Of a DNA stretch of 31,910 nucleotides, positions 22,522-31,910 are shown one piece after another; within the stretch, counting starts at the first letter, position 1; each line of letters opens with the position of its first letter. A model generated the notes under the pieces. It searched no databases. It saw only the letters and a list, made by a program, of their open reading frames with translations, and was not told the origin of the DNA. A program made the translations under genes and the position numbers. This DNA comes from Apostichopus californicus (lineage: Eukaryota > Echinodermata > Holothuroidea > Aspidochirotida > Stichopodidae): positions 1 through 31,910 of the forward strand of contig JAIPMN010003331.1 of the NCBI GenBank assembly GCA_020650975.1. Direction: 5' to 3'.

Positions 22522-22879
22522 AAGGCATTGAAGACTCGCCCCAAATGGTGTGTGGCCATCTGAAAAAGTTAACTTTATGTTGCTTGCAAGTGACGTTTTG
22601 TTTGTGTCGCTACAAAATGCAGACAGTAATGAAACATGATACCTTGTTATCTTTAGCTGGACCTGAGATGTCCATCGCTGCTATATACACTGTGTTGTGG
22701 GTATTGACCGCAGCTGTATGTACTGACTGTACACTAGTGTCTAATTACCGATGGTAGCAAGCTGTGTGTGTATTTTCTGGGATCGATGGTGGTGTTTAAC
22801 ACTTCTGTTACACCTCATTCGAAACAAGGTCAAATTACCGGCATAAGATGTTTCTTTTTGCGCGAGTCTTCACACCCTT
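22522..22879. mobile_element. MITE with TA target-site duplication
   Basis: The left end AAGGCATTGAAGACTCGCCC and the reverse complement of the right end (AAGGGTGTGAAGACTCGCGC) match over about 20 bases with a few mismatches. Both ends are flanked by TA. Length is 358 bp with no transposase. The terminal sequences differ from those of the element in intron 1, so it is a different family with the same TA target preference. It is CpG-richer than its surroundings. The + strand open frames at 22515 and 22768 lie within or across the element and are not genes. Confidence 0.7.
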
Positions 22880-23490
22880 TAATACCGATTATGGCAGTTA
22901 CACGTTATTGCTCCAGAACCTCTCAAACAAAAGTACTCTGTGACTGTATCTTCTTATTCACAAGGTTGTTGGTTGCCAGTGAACTGCACTGTTATATGTT
23001 TTCCACAAATCCATCTCAAGTTATGATTTTGACCATTTTGTGAAAAGTAATATGTGATACATTATACAGATAAATGATACTCAGGCCTCATGGAGGGGCT
23101 CGGGAATTCATTCATTAAAGTTAATTGAAAAAAAAAAGTTTAAGAAGGTTCACTTGATAATCCTAGACCAAGTGACAACTTTATGTCTGCCATTCAGTCA
23201 CTGAGCCTTCGGTTGTTTTTTTTTGCTTGTTTTTTTCTTAAATATTCTGTGACCAAAGACAAGAGGAAAATGTGATTTACCCTCAGTCTCCAAACTTTGG
23301 AGCAAGTTTGTTAACAATTAAACTTTATCTATTATCATGGAGCCCTCGTGCAGTAGCTCTATGAATCCTTTCTGGTTTATCACACGCCTTTACAATTACG
23401 TAAAGTTCTTTATGTTGACTGAATATCTTTGTAGCTTGATTTTTTTGGGTAATTGGTAATTTACTTCGCTTACCTTTCTCCCCACAACAG

Positions 23491-23548
23491 TGTTGAAAGG
23501 TTACCAGTTCATTCTAGGCACAGAGAGTGCTAAGGTTGTGGGAGACAG
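23491..23548 (+). other. Candidate poison exon (58 nt)
   Basis: A strong acceptor (tttctccccacaacag) and a consensus donor (ACAG|GTAAGC) border 58 nt. It accepts phase 1 from the previous exon and reads through without a stop, giving LLKGYQFILGTESAKVVGD. It leaves in phase 2, while the next exon starts in phase 1. Joining would read AGC TGA at the junction, an immediate stop. Skipping restores the La motif frame. It is therefore not part of the productive message. It could be an NMD-triggering regulatory exon, or a chance pair of splice sites. Confidence 0.45.
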
Positions 23549-23628
23549 GTAAGCTTGTCACTCGTAAATGTCCAAACCAGTAAGTTTTGGGATATCAAAG
23601 TTAAATGTCATTTTCTTTTTCCCCTCAG

Positions 23629-23707
23629 CTGATGAGCAGCCAGAGCCACCGAAGGGTGATGAGCTACGGAAGTTGCTTCAGAGACAACTAGAGTACTATT
23701 TCTCAAG
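23629..23707 (+). CDS. LARP4: LARP4-like protein, exon with start of the La motif (gene continues beyond window)
   Basis: The acceptor is tttttcccctcag and the donor is TCAAG|GTGGGT. It enters in phase 1 and leaves in phase 2. It encodes residue 128 (Pro, split codon) to the first two bases of residue 154. The peptide runs DEQPEPPKGDELRKLLQRQ and then LEYYFSR. The last part is the first helix and the signature of the La motif (Q-L/I-E-Y-Y-F-S-x-x-N-L), which with the following RRM-like fold forms the RNA-binding La module. LARP1 shares EYYFS but has no PAM2 upstream of its La motif, so PAM2 followed by La motif fits LARP4/4B. The next codons, expected to encode ENL, are not found in the remaining 8.2 kb. 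Confidence 0.85.
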
Positions 23708-24010
23708 GTGGGTATTACCCTTTGTACTGTAGCTATGTATTACACAGCCCATTAAGAAGTCAGTAGTGTAAGCAGGTCATCTAAAGGGAGGGTGCATGGG
23801 GAAAGCAATTATTGAAAAAGGGGGGGGGGGAAGATCATTAATGGTTTCAATGGATAAAAACTTAACCATCCATTTTTGCTCATTTCCAATTCCTTGTTTG
23901 GTCACTAAATATTGAAGCATGGAATCATTTAAAGTATTTGGTGTCTACAAGGGTTTTTTTCTTTCTTTACATGTTTATGTCATAAGTTACTACCTAGAAC
24001 TAAAGCCAGC

Positions 24011-24060
24011 CACCCCACTACCCACCCCACTACCCACCCCACTACCCACCTCTCCCCCAC
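24011..24060. repeat. 12-bp C-rich minisatellite
   Basis: Three exact copies of caccccactacc, followed by a degraded continuation (cacctctcccccaccct). It has i-motif or quadruplex potential on opposite strands. Confidence 0.8.
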
Positions 24061-25189
24061 CCTCTTCAGAAACTGATCGATAACTGCCATCATTATATCA
24101 CCATAAACATTACCCTTCCAACTACTCCATACTTAGGGAACATGTGCTTGTTCTCTTGATCTTCAAATTCTTTGCAAAATGCTGTTAAGAGACCTTGGGT
24201 TGCAACACTCCTGGGTACTAACAGGAGACTAGCACATCCTACTCTCCAAAGCCAAAAAAGTTTGACATTTGTACCTTTACCTTGGAGACTGCTAATTGTG
24301 TTTATAGTGTGCAAAGTTTAACTGGTTCAGCTGTTTGTTGACATAAAACCTTGTGATCTGAATAGATTGTATGAAACATGGAGTGGATAACCTGGTATGA
24401 TGTATTGTACTGTAGCTTGAGTATACAGTATACAGTCTAGTGTACACTGTGTGTGTATACAGTACACTTGCTATCACTGACCTAACTTGTCCTTTACTTG
24501 CTGTGAAGATGTTGTTGCACCAATTCAGTGAACCGTTTGGTCGAAAGAATGGTTGTTAAAAATAGTCTTCTCAGCTTGAAATTTTAATATTAATATAAAT
24601 TATATGGAATTATTGTGTTACAGGAATAATTTGAGTGTAGTCAAAAAGAAGGATTATTTTAAAGTCTGATTGGTTTACTGGACCAAGGTTTCTTGTGAAT
24701 TTTAGTCATTATTAGCTATAACTTTCATATTTAGTGCCCAGATATGACAATGTTGTATTAATATATAGTAGGCATAGACACTGTTTTAGACCATAAAATA
24801 CTCCAAAGTTAGATCTCAGTTCATTCTGCCTCCACATGTGCAATGCAAGGTTCAGAAAAATCTTGAGGAAATATTTTGTGCCAATTGCCTTTTTTTCTTC
24901 TTCCACTGCTTAGAAGAATATAGTATGATTAGTACAAGGATGCATTGATTATCTTATCACCAAACCCTGTTTATCTGTTAAGAACTTTCCAAGTTCAATT
25001 TCTACCCTTACACACCTATCATCATAATTACACAATTTAACAGTAATATAACATACTTCTGTGCAGCATGGTTGTTGCTATGTTGTGAAAAAAATCCTGA
25101 ATGTAAAGAAAATTCTGCGAAATACTTGAATATTCATTTGGCTAGTTAAGCAATCAAAAGCTTCCTCTGCCTCCAGATAAGTGTACGTC

Positions 25190-25450
25190 AGAGCGTGAAG
25201 AATGTCTCCTTAATCGCTGCCAAATCAACATGCTCTCCATCCTGTGCTGTACACAGACATTTAATGCTGCAAGTATTCTGACAAGGAATAATAATTGCAA
25301 CGACAATGCCCTGGAAATTGCCTCGCCTTATTAGATTTCATATTCTAAAGTCAAAGGCTCTATTTTTAGGGCACCCCTTCAAGCGGACTTGTGACGTAAA
25401 TAACGACAAAGCTAAATTTGGCTGAACGGAAAAAAAATTGCACGGAAAGG
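25190..25450. promoter_or_regulatory. Candidate intronic enhancer-like block
   Basis: More complex and CpG-richer than the surrounding intron. It contains ctatttttag at 25360-25369, which matches the MEF2 consensus CTA(A/T)4TAG, and gtgacgtaa near 25390 (CRE-like). There is no open frame with splice borders. Function is inferred from motif content only; single motifs of this length occur by chance. Confidence 0.2.
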
Positions 25451-26805
25451 CTTGCTGTTTTGATTTCAGCCAGTAGAGAGTCTTGTGAGAGAAGTATTAG
25501 AACTTGAAGGAATGTAAAATGACTGTTTCATGTAAACAGGATCCACATTGTAGGCTCTAATATCTTTTTGCCTCAGGAGTTTTTTGACAATCTTGTTTTT
25601 CCTCCATTTAATGCGGTTTTTTAGTGTGCATTTTGTGCTGCTTTTTATTGTGCATTTGTTTGAATAAACAAACAACATGTTCATTTTTATTATCTTGAGA
25701 AAGGAAATTGTTGACCTTGTCCATTTTGGGTTGTGTAAAAAATTCCAAAGTTTGAGTAAAAGGAATGATGCAAAGCTGCAATTGTTGGATGTAGATGTGT
25801 CCTGCACCTTTTGTAATATTTCTGCATTGTAATGAGTGTCAGGACAAGAGCTAGCAAGAGCCAACATAGACAATCCTTGGGTCATACATTATTCATCTTG
25901 ATGGCTTTTCATTGGCTAGCTTTTGACAGTGTCTTTAGGTTTAATGTTATGACCTTGCCATGGAAGTGTAGAGCTGTGACTGTACATCAGGTGATGGTGG
26001 GAAAACATTAGCAACATAAAATGATCAATATATATACACTGTAGGAGCCATGTAGGTTGTCTAAACATGAATTTTGTCATCTCCAATGCCCGCCCAATGA
26101 AAATTTGCCCTATTTGTCATCTTGTTAGAAGTAATGATTACCCTTGTTTTCAATTATGATGTGAATATTTCTCTTTTGTGAGCATCCTGTTGTTGAAAAC
26201 TGTTCTGAGCTGTTTCTTACCCAGTGCATTATATGTGTGTTTAATAATCATATATATCTGCTGAATTGCCTGCTATTATATCTGGTGCCTTATTCTGTAT
26301 TGTTGGTTCAATCTGTATCTTGCATTTTTCTTTTCTTTTGCAAAGTGCTTATATATAGCCATCTTTTATGATATTAACCATCTCACCTTTCTAATAGTTT
26401 TGATATCTTGTCAGAGGCTATTAAATGCTGAGTCGCTATGGATACCATTTTCTTGATGGTTTACTATAGTATAAGTGGTTAGGTAGGCGTATTGCGGAGT
26501 ACAATGTCATTTATTGTATTCAGATGTACGTTGATGGGATTGAATACCTAGTGAGCGGAGCTCTGAGCTACATGTATGATTATCAAGAGACATTAATTGT
26601 ACAATAATCTTCTTAGATCTGCAGAAGCCTTATGTTTCCATTTGTGAAAACAGAGGAAAAGAAGAAAAAAAATGTTTTATGACCAAAGGAAAATGCTACA
26701 TTATTTGTGCAAGTTTCTTGCAAAAGCAAAAGGGAACAGTAAATTGTTCTTTGCTTAAATTTAAGTATACAATTTGCATTTCTTATCCTGGAGTGCTTCC
26801 CCTGT

Positions 26806-26821
26806 GGGGGGAGGGGGAGGG
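26806..26821 (+). repeat. G-rich tract with quadruplex potential
   Basis: Runs gggggg, ggggg and ggg separated by single A bases, followed shortly by further G runs, on the sense strand of intron 4. Confidence 0.5.
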
Positions 26822-28263
26822 CAAGGCAGGGCCCTAGAGGTGCAAAGCTATAGGCATATAGCTACAAATTTAAAAGAAGTTGCTAGGGGTCTGAATAGTG
26901 GAAAATGTTGACAAATAGTGGTGCATTGAGGATGATACTGCTGTACCTGTGCAGGTGTAGTCTTCATAATCATACAAAAAATAAACAGGTATGTTCATCT
27001 TATTTTGAAGTTAGGGAAGGGAAAAACAATGTAAGAAGTTTTCTGAGGCTATTCTTGTATTTCATGATCAGTTTTCTGAGTGCTGGATGTTGATATTTAG
27101 ACCTTTTCAGATGATTTATTCATCAAATTTTCTTCTTTCTACTTGTCCCCTTCTATCCATTCCCCACCATCCTCTCCCTCCTGTGCCTGGCAGGCATTCC
27201 AAATGCCGTCAGATTTTGCTTCTTTGGGATCTATCTCAATAGTCCTCCTCTCTTTGCTCCTGACTCTCCATCTCGTCATCCTCTCAATACCCCTCACAAA
27301 CTCTGCAAAAAACCTGCATTATTCATGACTTTTGGTCTTTCTTTAATGACTGTTTAAAAGGCAAGGATTCTTTGTACACGTTGAAATTTTACCGGCAATG
27401 TATTTTGGATGCACCCGTTAACGTAAATGTCATCCTTTTCAGGCAATGCTGAGGTGGAAACACGATACAATCTGGAATATTAAAAATTTGATCATTTGGT
27501 TACTCTTGCTTGGATTTATCCATGGAAACTGATATTTTTTCTCTTTTCAATATGGCATCATATATCTAGCTTTGTGATTCAGTGCATTAGTAATGTACTG
27601 TTCCTCTTTCAAACCTGCACTTGACACCTTGGCAAGCCAAAAAGAAAAGAAAAAAGAAAAAGCCATGTAGGGTAGCTTAATGAATATTCATCATATAAAT
27701 TACAAAACACTGAAATGGCTTGGCAGCCTTATTTTGATGTGCTAGTGTTTGTGCCCATACCCATATGCTCACTAATGTTTTTCAAAATACAGCCATAAAA
27801 TGCATTGTCTATTGTTGACAGTATCATGAATATTATTTTAGTCAACTTGTGACTTTTTCGAGATACGATATCAAGCGATGCATTGTCAAACCTGACAGTT
27901 TATTATACTGTTGGTTTGTGTCTTAGCTTGAAGTCTTCTACTGACAAGATACCTATTGGGAGGTGTATTTTTAGAATGGATTTCAAGCTGCAAATAGATA
28001 AACCCCAGGAAGAATTTGGCAGCATTTGAATAATTTTTAGATAGTTTGTTTATCTTTAGAATTGCTTAGAAAGTTCAAGAATTGGTGTTCTCTTCAACGA
28101 GAATATTGTTCTGCTTTTCTTCTGATGCCAAAGTCAAATGTATACAAAATAAATCATGGCAGACTTTGGCTTGTTGTCTCCAAAAACATAACTTTCTTTT
28201 AAGATCATCTGAATAGCCAAGCCAGGCAGAACTCAGTGTTGTTTATAGAAGGAACGTATCGTA

Positions 28264-28357
28264 AAGGGAGGGAGGGGTAGAGCAGAAGTGGGGAGTGGGA
28301 AGGAGGAAGGAGGAAGAAGGAGAGAGGGGGGAAGAAATGGGGTTAGAGGAGGTGAGA
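28264..28357 (+). repeat. Polypurine tract
   Basis: About 90 bases almost entirely of A and G (gggagggagggg, ggaaggaggaagg and similar), with only a few T or C interruptions. Such tracts can form triplex (H-DNA) when mirror-symmetric, although mirror symmetry here is only partial. Confidence 0.65.
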
Positions 28358-31300
28358 GATCATTTCTAACAGATTTTAAAAATTGGATTTGTTTTACTTC
28401 TGAAATCTTGGTTTAGTTTTGTGCAGAGAAGAAACATAAGTTCATTGACGTAAATGTATTATTTAGTATCGATACGTCTCGTAATTTCAAACAAAATATT
28501 AAACAACGTCATTCAGCCTTTAGATGAAATGTTAAAATATGCAAAGATAAAGGTTGAGCAACGCACAACAAATGACTGAATTTCTGTCAAGTCATCATTG
28601 TTAACAAACATGTATAGTTCCTCATTTGCATTACACAAATGTATGTTCGAGACATCATAAAAGCTGTTTTATAAACAACTCAGAGGTTGCAACATGCCTA
28701 GAGTGTACAGTAATTATAGGTGAGGGGGAAAAAAACCCAAAAGGACCAAAAAAAAAACCCAACCCCCACAAACAACCTTTCTAGATACAGTAGATTTTAT
28801 TGTTGCATGTTTTGCCAACTCTCATACATGTATAAATCATTTCTGAACTGTTTAGGATAATCCTCTGACCTCAGTAACTTTACAGAGTGCTTTGTTGTCT
28901 TTGAAAGGCTGTTTGCATGTAAACAACTCAGTGCTAGGCAATGCCAGTACCTGTTGTCCTGTGGGTTTGGTCAAGAAACAAGTGTTAGGTGTACACTAGT
29001 GGGGATATAGCTGTTTTGACAAGCATTTGGAGTGAAGGTTTAGGGTAACAAGGATTATTTAGATTATGTCTTAACTTGATGTCATGCTGCTGAGCCGTAG
29101 ATTAGTGATTTAATTGCTCATATCTATCTAATAACCAGACCTTGGATTTATGTAACTCCTCGCTAACCTGTCTCTGCTCAAATCATGCACTTTACCATCT
29201 ATCTAAGTTCCTTCCAAACTTGGTTATCTTGTGTCACTGTCTCTCACCGACTCTCACTGACTCACGCTTGGGTCACCTTCCACATCCTCTGATGGGAAAT
29301 GAAAACTGCACTTTGAATCAGGGTTCTATTTTTGTGTTAGTGGGACCAAGCCATGAACTTGACAAGCTGTAGTCTATGACTGCAGATCATAATGGTACCA
29401 TTACTTGATCATGTAGTTAACAATTTCATTCAATACCATGAAGAAAAGCTTGATTGAAACATATTTTGGAAGACTGAAGTCAAAATAACTTTTTAACTTG
29501 TGTTTTCTTAAAAGCAAGTTCTTTTGTTTGGCAAAACTACACAAGTGAAACAATGAATTACTACACTGTAGTGAATTGACCAGTGTGTCAGTATGCAAGT
29601 TCATCAGGAAGATGCGCTTTCTCATGCAAATTACATGATTGTTTTACTTTAAAAGAATATTCCAGGTCAAAATTTTGTTTTGATATGTTACAGAGAAATA
29701 CAATCTAAGCATTCTAGTGAAATTTGCATTCAAATCTTACATTATGTACCATTTTTGAGATATTGACAGTTGGAGTTATCTGATATTCTACCAAAAGTGA
29801 ACTTGAAGCAAACAGGTGTGATGTCATAGTTGCACACTGACAAATAAATGTTTTGTTTTTTCTTTATTTTTCAGTCTAATGTTTTTGACCTTGGATTGGA
29901 TAGGGTTACTAGTTTGTCTAAAGGGGATGTGAAGTTTATAAAATACCAATACCCCTAGGTACATTCACATTATGGATGCATCCAATTGTGGAGTATAAAA
30001 TTAGATAACAATTTTAATTGAGAGATTGTTAAACAGTACAGATCATACACAGTTGGACTGATATCACAGGTTATATTGTTAGGTACCTATCTTTCCCACA
30101 CTGTTGGAGAATGGTATCATCAGCTTCAAGCAAAGCAATGCAAAATGGCAACTTTCAAATTAAAATCTCACTGTTGCTGGACACAGCGAGCTCAGGATAG
30201 GGGATGAAAAAGACAATCATGAGGAGGCAAGGTTACTATAATATGTCCCAATCAAGATCCCTCTGAAAGAAAGGTGGTAAACATCTTCTTAAAATCCCAA
30301 GATTGCAAGCCAATCTTTTATACCTCTTACAAAATATCACTGAACGATTGTTTTCATTCTTTTAACCAGTAAAAACTTTGAGAAAATGGGATCCTGATCA
30401 CAAACTTCTTAAAAGAAATGCTATAAAATTATGCTGAGTAAACCTGACTTAATGTAGAAAGTCCATAGTCCATCCATAACAAAATCTTATGACTTTTGCT
30501 TCTTGAAGTCAGCAAATTTGATATCACAAAAAGTCCATTGATTAATGAATGAGGGTTTCCAGAATAGGTCTTTTAATATTTTCATTCAGTTGTTTTATTT
30601 ATTCCACAGTTTTAAAATCTGTTTGTTCCTTATGAAAAGGGCTACATGAGAAAGTTAAAGTGTGTGTGTATACTGAAATTATAAACTGCACTTGACTTCA
30701 AGCATACTCTTATTGAGGCCTGGTATCAATTCCTAACGATAGCCTTCTTGTGTATCATGTTTTCATTAATGATCATTGTGTCCGGTAGCTGGGCATAGGA
30801 ATGGCTTGAGGTCCTCCATATTATGAATTTACTACCCAGTGACACCACTATAGATACGAGAGAGAGAAAAAAAATCTAATTTGCAATTCCCCAAAGCTGT
30901 AGAGTTATTTGTAAGGTTTAATTTACAGTCATGCAGAATAGCCATTACTTAGCTATAGTACCAGTGATGCAATTGTATATTTTTGTTTAATTTGGGAAAA
31001 GAAAAATTGTTATTAGGAATACTGGTACAGTAGCTCACTTTGTTATCAGACAAACATATCTATCGTTTATGTGGGTGTGTCAAAACTTGAGTTATTTCTA
31101 TTAGTCTGATTTAATTAGCTTTCTTTTGTGACATGCCTCCCAAAATACCCTTGGTTTGAAATGTATTGTTCAAGTTTTATTTAGATTCAATGACCCTTTA
31201 CAGAGTCCTTACAAAATACTACAGGGACTGACGTAATTGTGGATCAAAAGGTTGCAGCAAGCTCTAGTTTTCTTGATGAATACACCTAATTAAATTTCCA

Positions 31301-31910
31301 CTTCATTAATAAAATGAAAAGAAAAATTGAAAATTTCCGATGAACCACCTGTACTGTAAGTTCTTGAGTTTGGTATCTGAATTGTTTGTTCATCAGTTTT
31401 AATTTACAATATATAATTTCAAAGTATCAAACCTGTGTCAAATCCAGAGCTGTGTATGAGATCTGTAGCTACAGTGGTTAAATTAAGTTGTAAAAGAAAA
31501 TATCTTTGTTACATTTTGTATGTTAATGGTTATATTTAGTGTACTATTTTCTTGGTACAGTATATTGGTACTTGGTATTGTAACATCACATTGTGTTTGC
31601 ACTACAGCTACTGTTATATTAAAAGGATAAAATCATAGTTAACAAGCATGATTGATAGGTCATACACATGGAAAATCATAGTACAACTATAGTCTTACGA
31701 GAACAAGAAAGGTAACTTGAAATTGAAAACTATTTATTTCCACTTCACCATAACATAAACAAAGTGAACATATAACATTTGAATACACAATACAAATACT
31801 TTCCATAGGAATTAAACAATTGATATATACAAATGATGTGAAGTGGGGGAGACCTGGCAGAAGTAGAGCTTATCAAGGCCAGGCCACCAACAAAAAACAC
31901 ACACAACCCC

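Larger units (their letters stand above)
20930..23628 (+). other. Intron 3 (2.7 kb)
   Basis: Runs from GTAAGT to the acceptor tttttcccctcag, both phase 1. It contains the 71-bp tandem repeat, the TA-flanked MITE and the 58-nt exon-like segment listed separately. Otherwise it is AT-rich DNA without visible structure. Confidence 0.75.
23708..31910 (+). other. Intron 4, continuing past the window end (at least 8.2 kb)
   Basis: Starts with GTGGGT. I searched for a phase-2 exon continuing the La motif (Asn-Leu, then the Asp..Tyr/Phe-Leu and Gln-Met-Asp region) and found none. The open frames at 25466-25885 (minus), 27143-27328 (+) and 29142-29372 (+) have no family signature. Simple repeats and purine or G-rich tracts are listed separately. 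The final 200 bases include TTTATT, an AATAAA on the minus strand, which is too little to claim the 3' end of another gene. Confidence 0.7.

Noticed and set aside
24625-24675. An acceptor-like 'gtgttacag' followed in phase 2 by NNLSVVKKKDYF, which would join to give FSR-N-NLS, close to the La motif FSxxNL
   Set aside because: After NL the sequence does not follow the La motif (no Asp at the expected place, no Gln-Met-Asp) and reaches a stop after about 15 codons without a donor. The match of a few residues is best seen as chance.
25466-25885. 139-codon open frame on the minus strand
   Set aside because: Ser/Lys/Asn-rich composition following the local AT bias, no recognisable motif, and no start context or splice partner.
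27143-27328. Forward open frame starting with a Pro/Ser-rich part followed by a hydrophobic Leu/Ile/Val stretch
   Set aside because: Pyrimidine-rich DNA gives Ser, Pro and Leu codons automatically. No signal peptide logic, no acceptor or donor in phase, and no homologue recognised.
31700-31910. Possible 3' end of a minus-strand gene (TTTATT near 31733)
   Set aside because: The hexamer is common in AT-rich DNA, and no coding sequence is visible before the window ends.

Overview
The window looks like nuclear DNA from an animal, most likely a marine invertebrate. Coding sequence is sparse and occurs as short exons with GT-AG borders and matching phases, separated by introns of 2.7 to more than 10 kb. 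The DNA is AT-rich with many microsatellites, poly-G runs and short inverted-repeat elements. There is also a decayed LINE 3' end and no sign of bacterial gene organisation. I cannot name the species; an echinoderm-like deuterostome is only a guess from general sequence texture.

One gene is supported: the 5' part of a La-related protein 4 (LARP4/LARP4B) homologue on the + strand. Four exons join in phase: 4570-4719 (probable start codon at 4660), 15314-15482, 20777-20929 and 23629-23707. They give about 154 residues. Residues 29-39 form a PAM2 motif (poly(A)-binding-protein contact), a Tyr-rich linker follows, and residues 139-154 are the beginning of the La motif, ending at the hallmark LEYYFSR. 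The rest of the La motif, the RRM and the C-terminal half must lie beyond 31910. A splice-bordered 90-nt segment at 2840-2929 with stops in all frames is a candidate 5' UTR exon, and the CpG-rich first 300 bases are a candidate promoter-proximal region.

Region by region: 1-4569 is upstream DNA with the candidate UTR exon. Intron 1 (4720-15313) carries G-rich tracts, degenerate AGGTCA-type repeats, a near-perfect foldback element (11007-11170), a TA-flanked MITE (12532-12852) and a LINE reverse-transcriptase relic (14140-14622). Intron 2 (15483-20776) opens with two extra copies of the 3' half of exon 2 and its donor site, and also holds a CpG-rich patch and a dyad-symmetric CAGTACTGTA array. 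Intron 3 (20930-23628) holds a 71-bp tandem duplication, a second TA-flanked MITE and a 58-nt exon-like segment whose inclusion would cause an immediate stop. Intron 4 (23708 to the end) has no recognisable exon.

The most interesting signals are the tandemly duplicated exon/intron junction (possible exon birth, or an assembly artefact beside an N gap), the poison-exon candidate, and a PAM2 motif with the canonical Phe where vertebrate LARP4 proteins have Trp.
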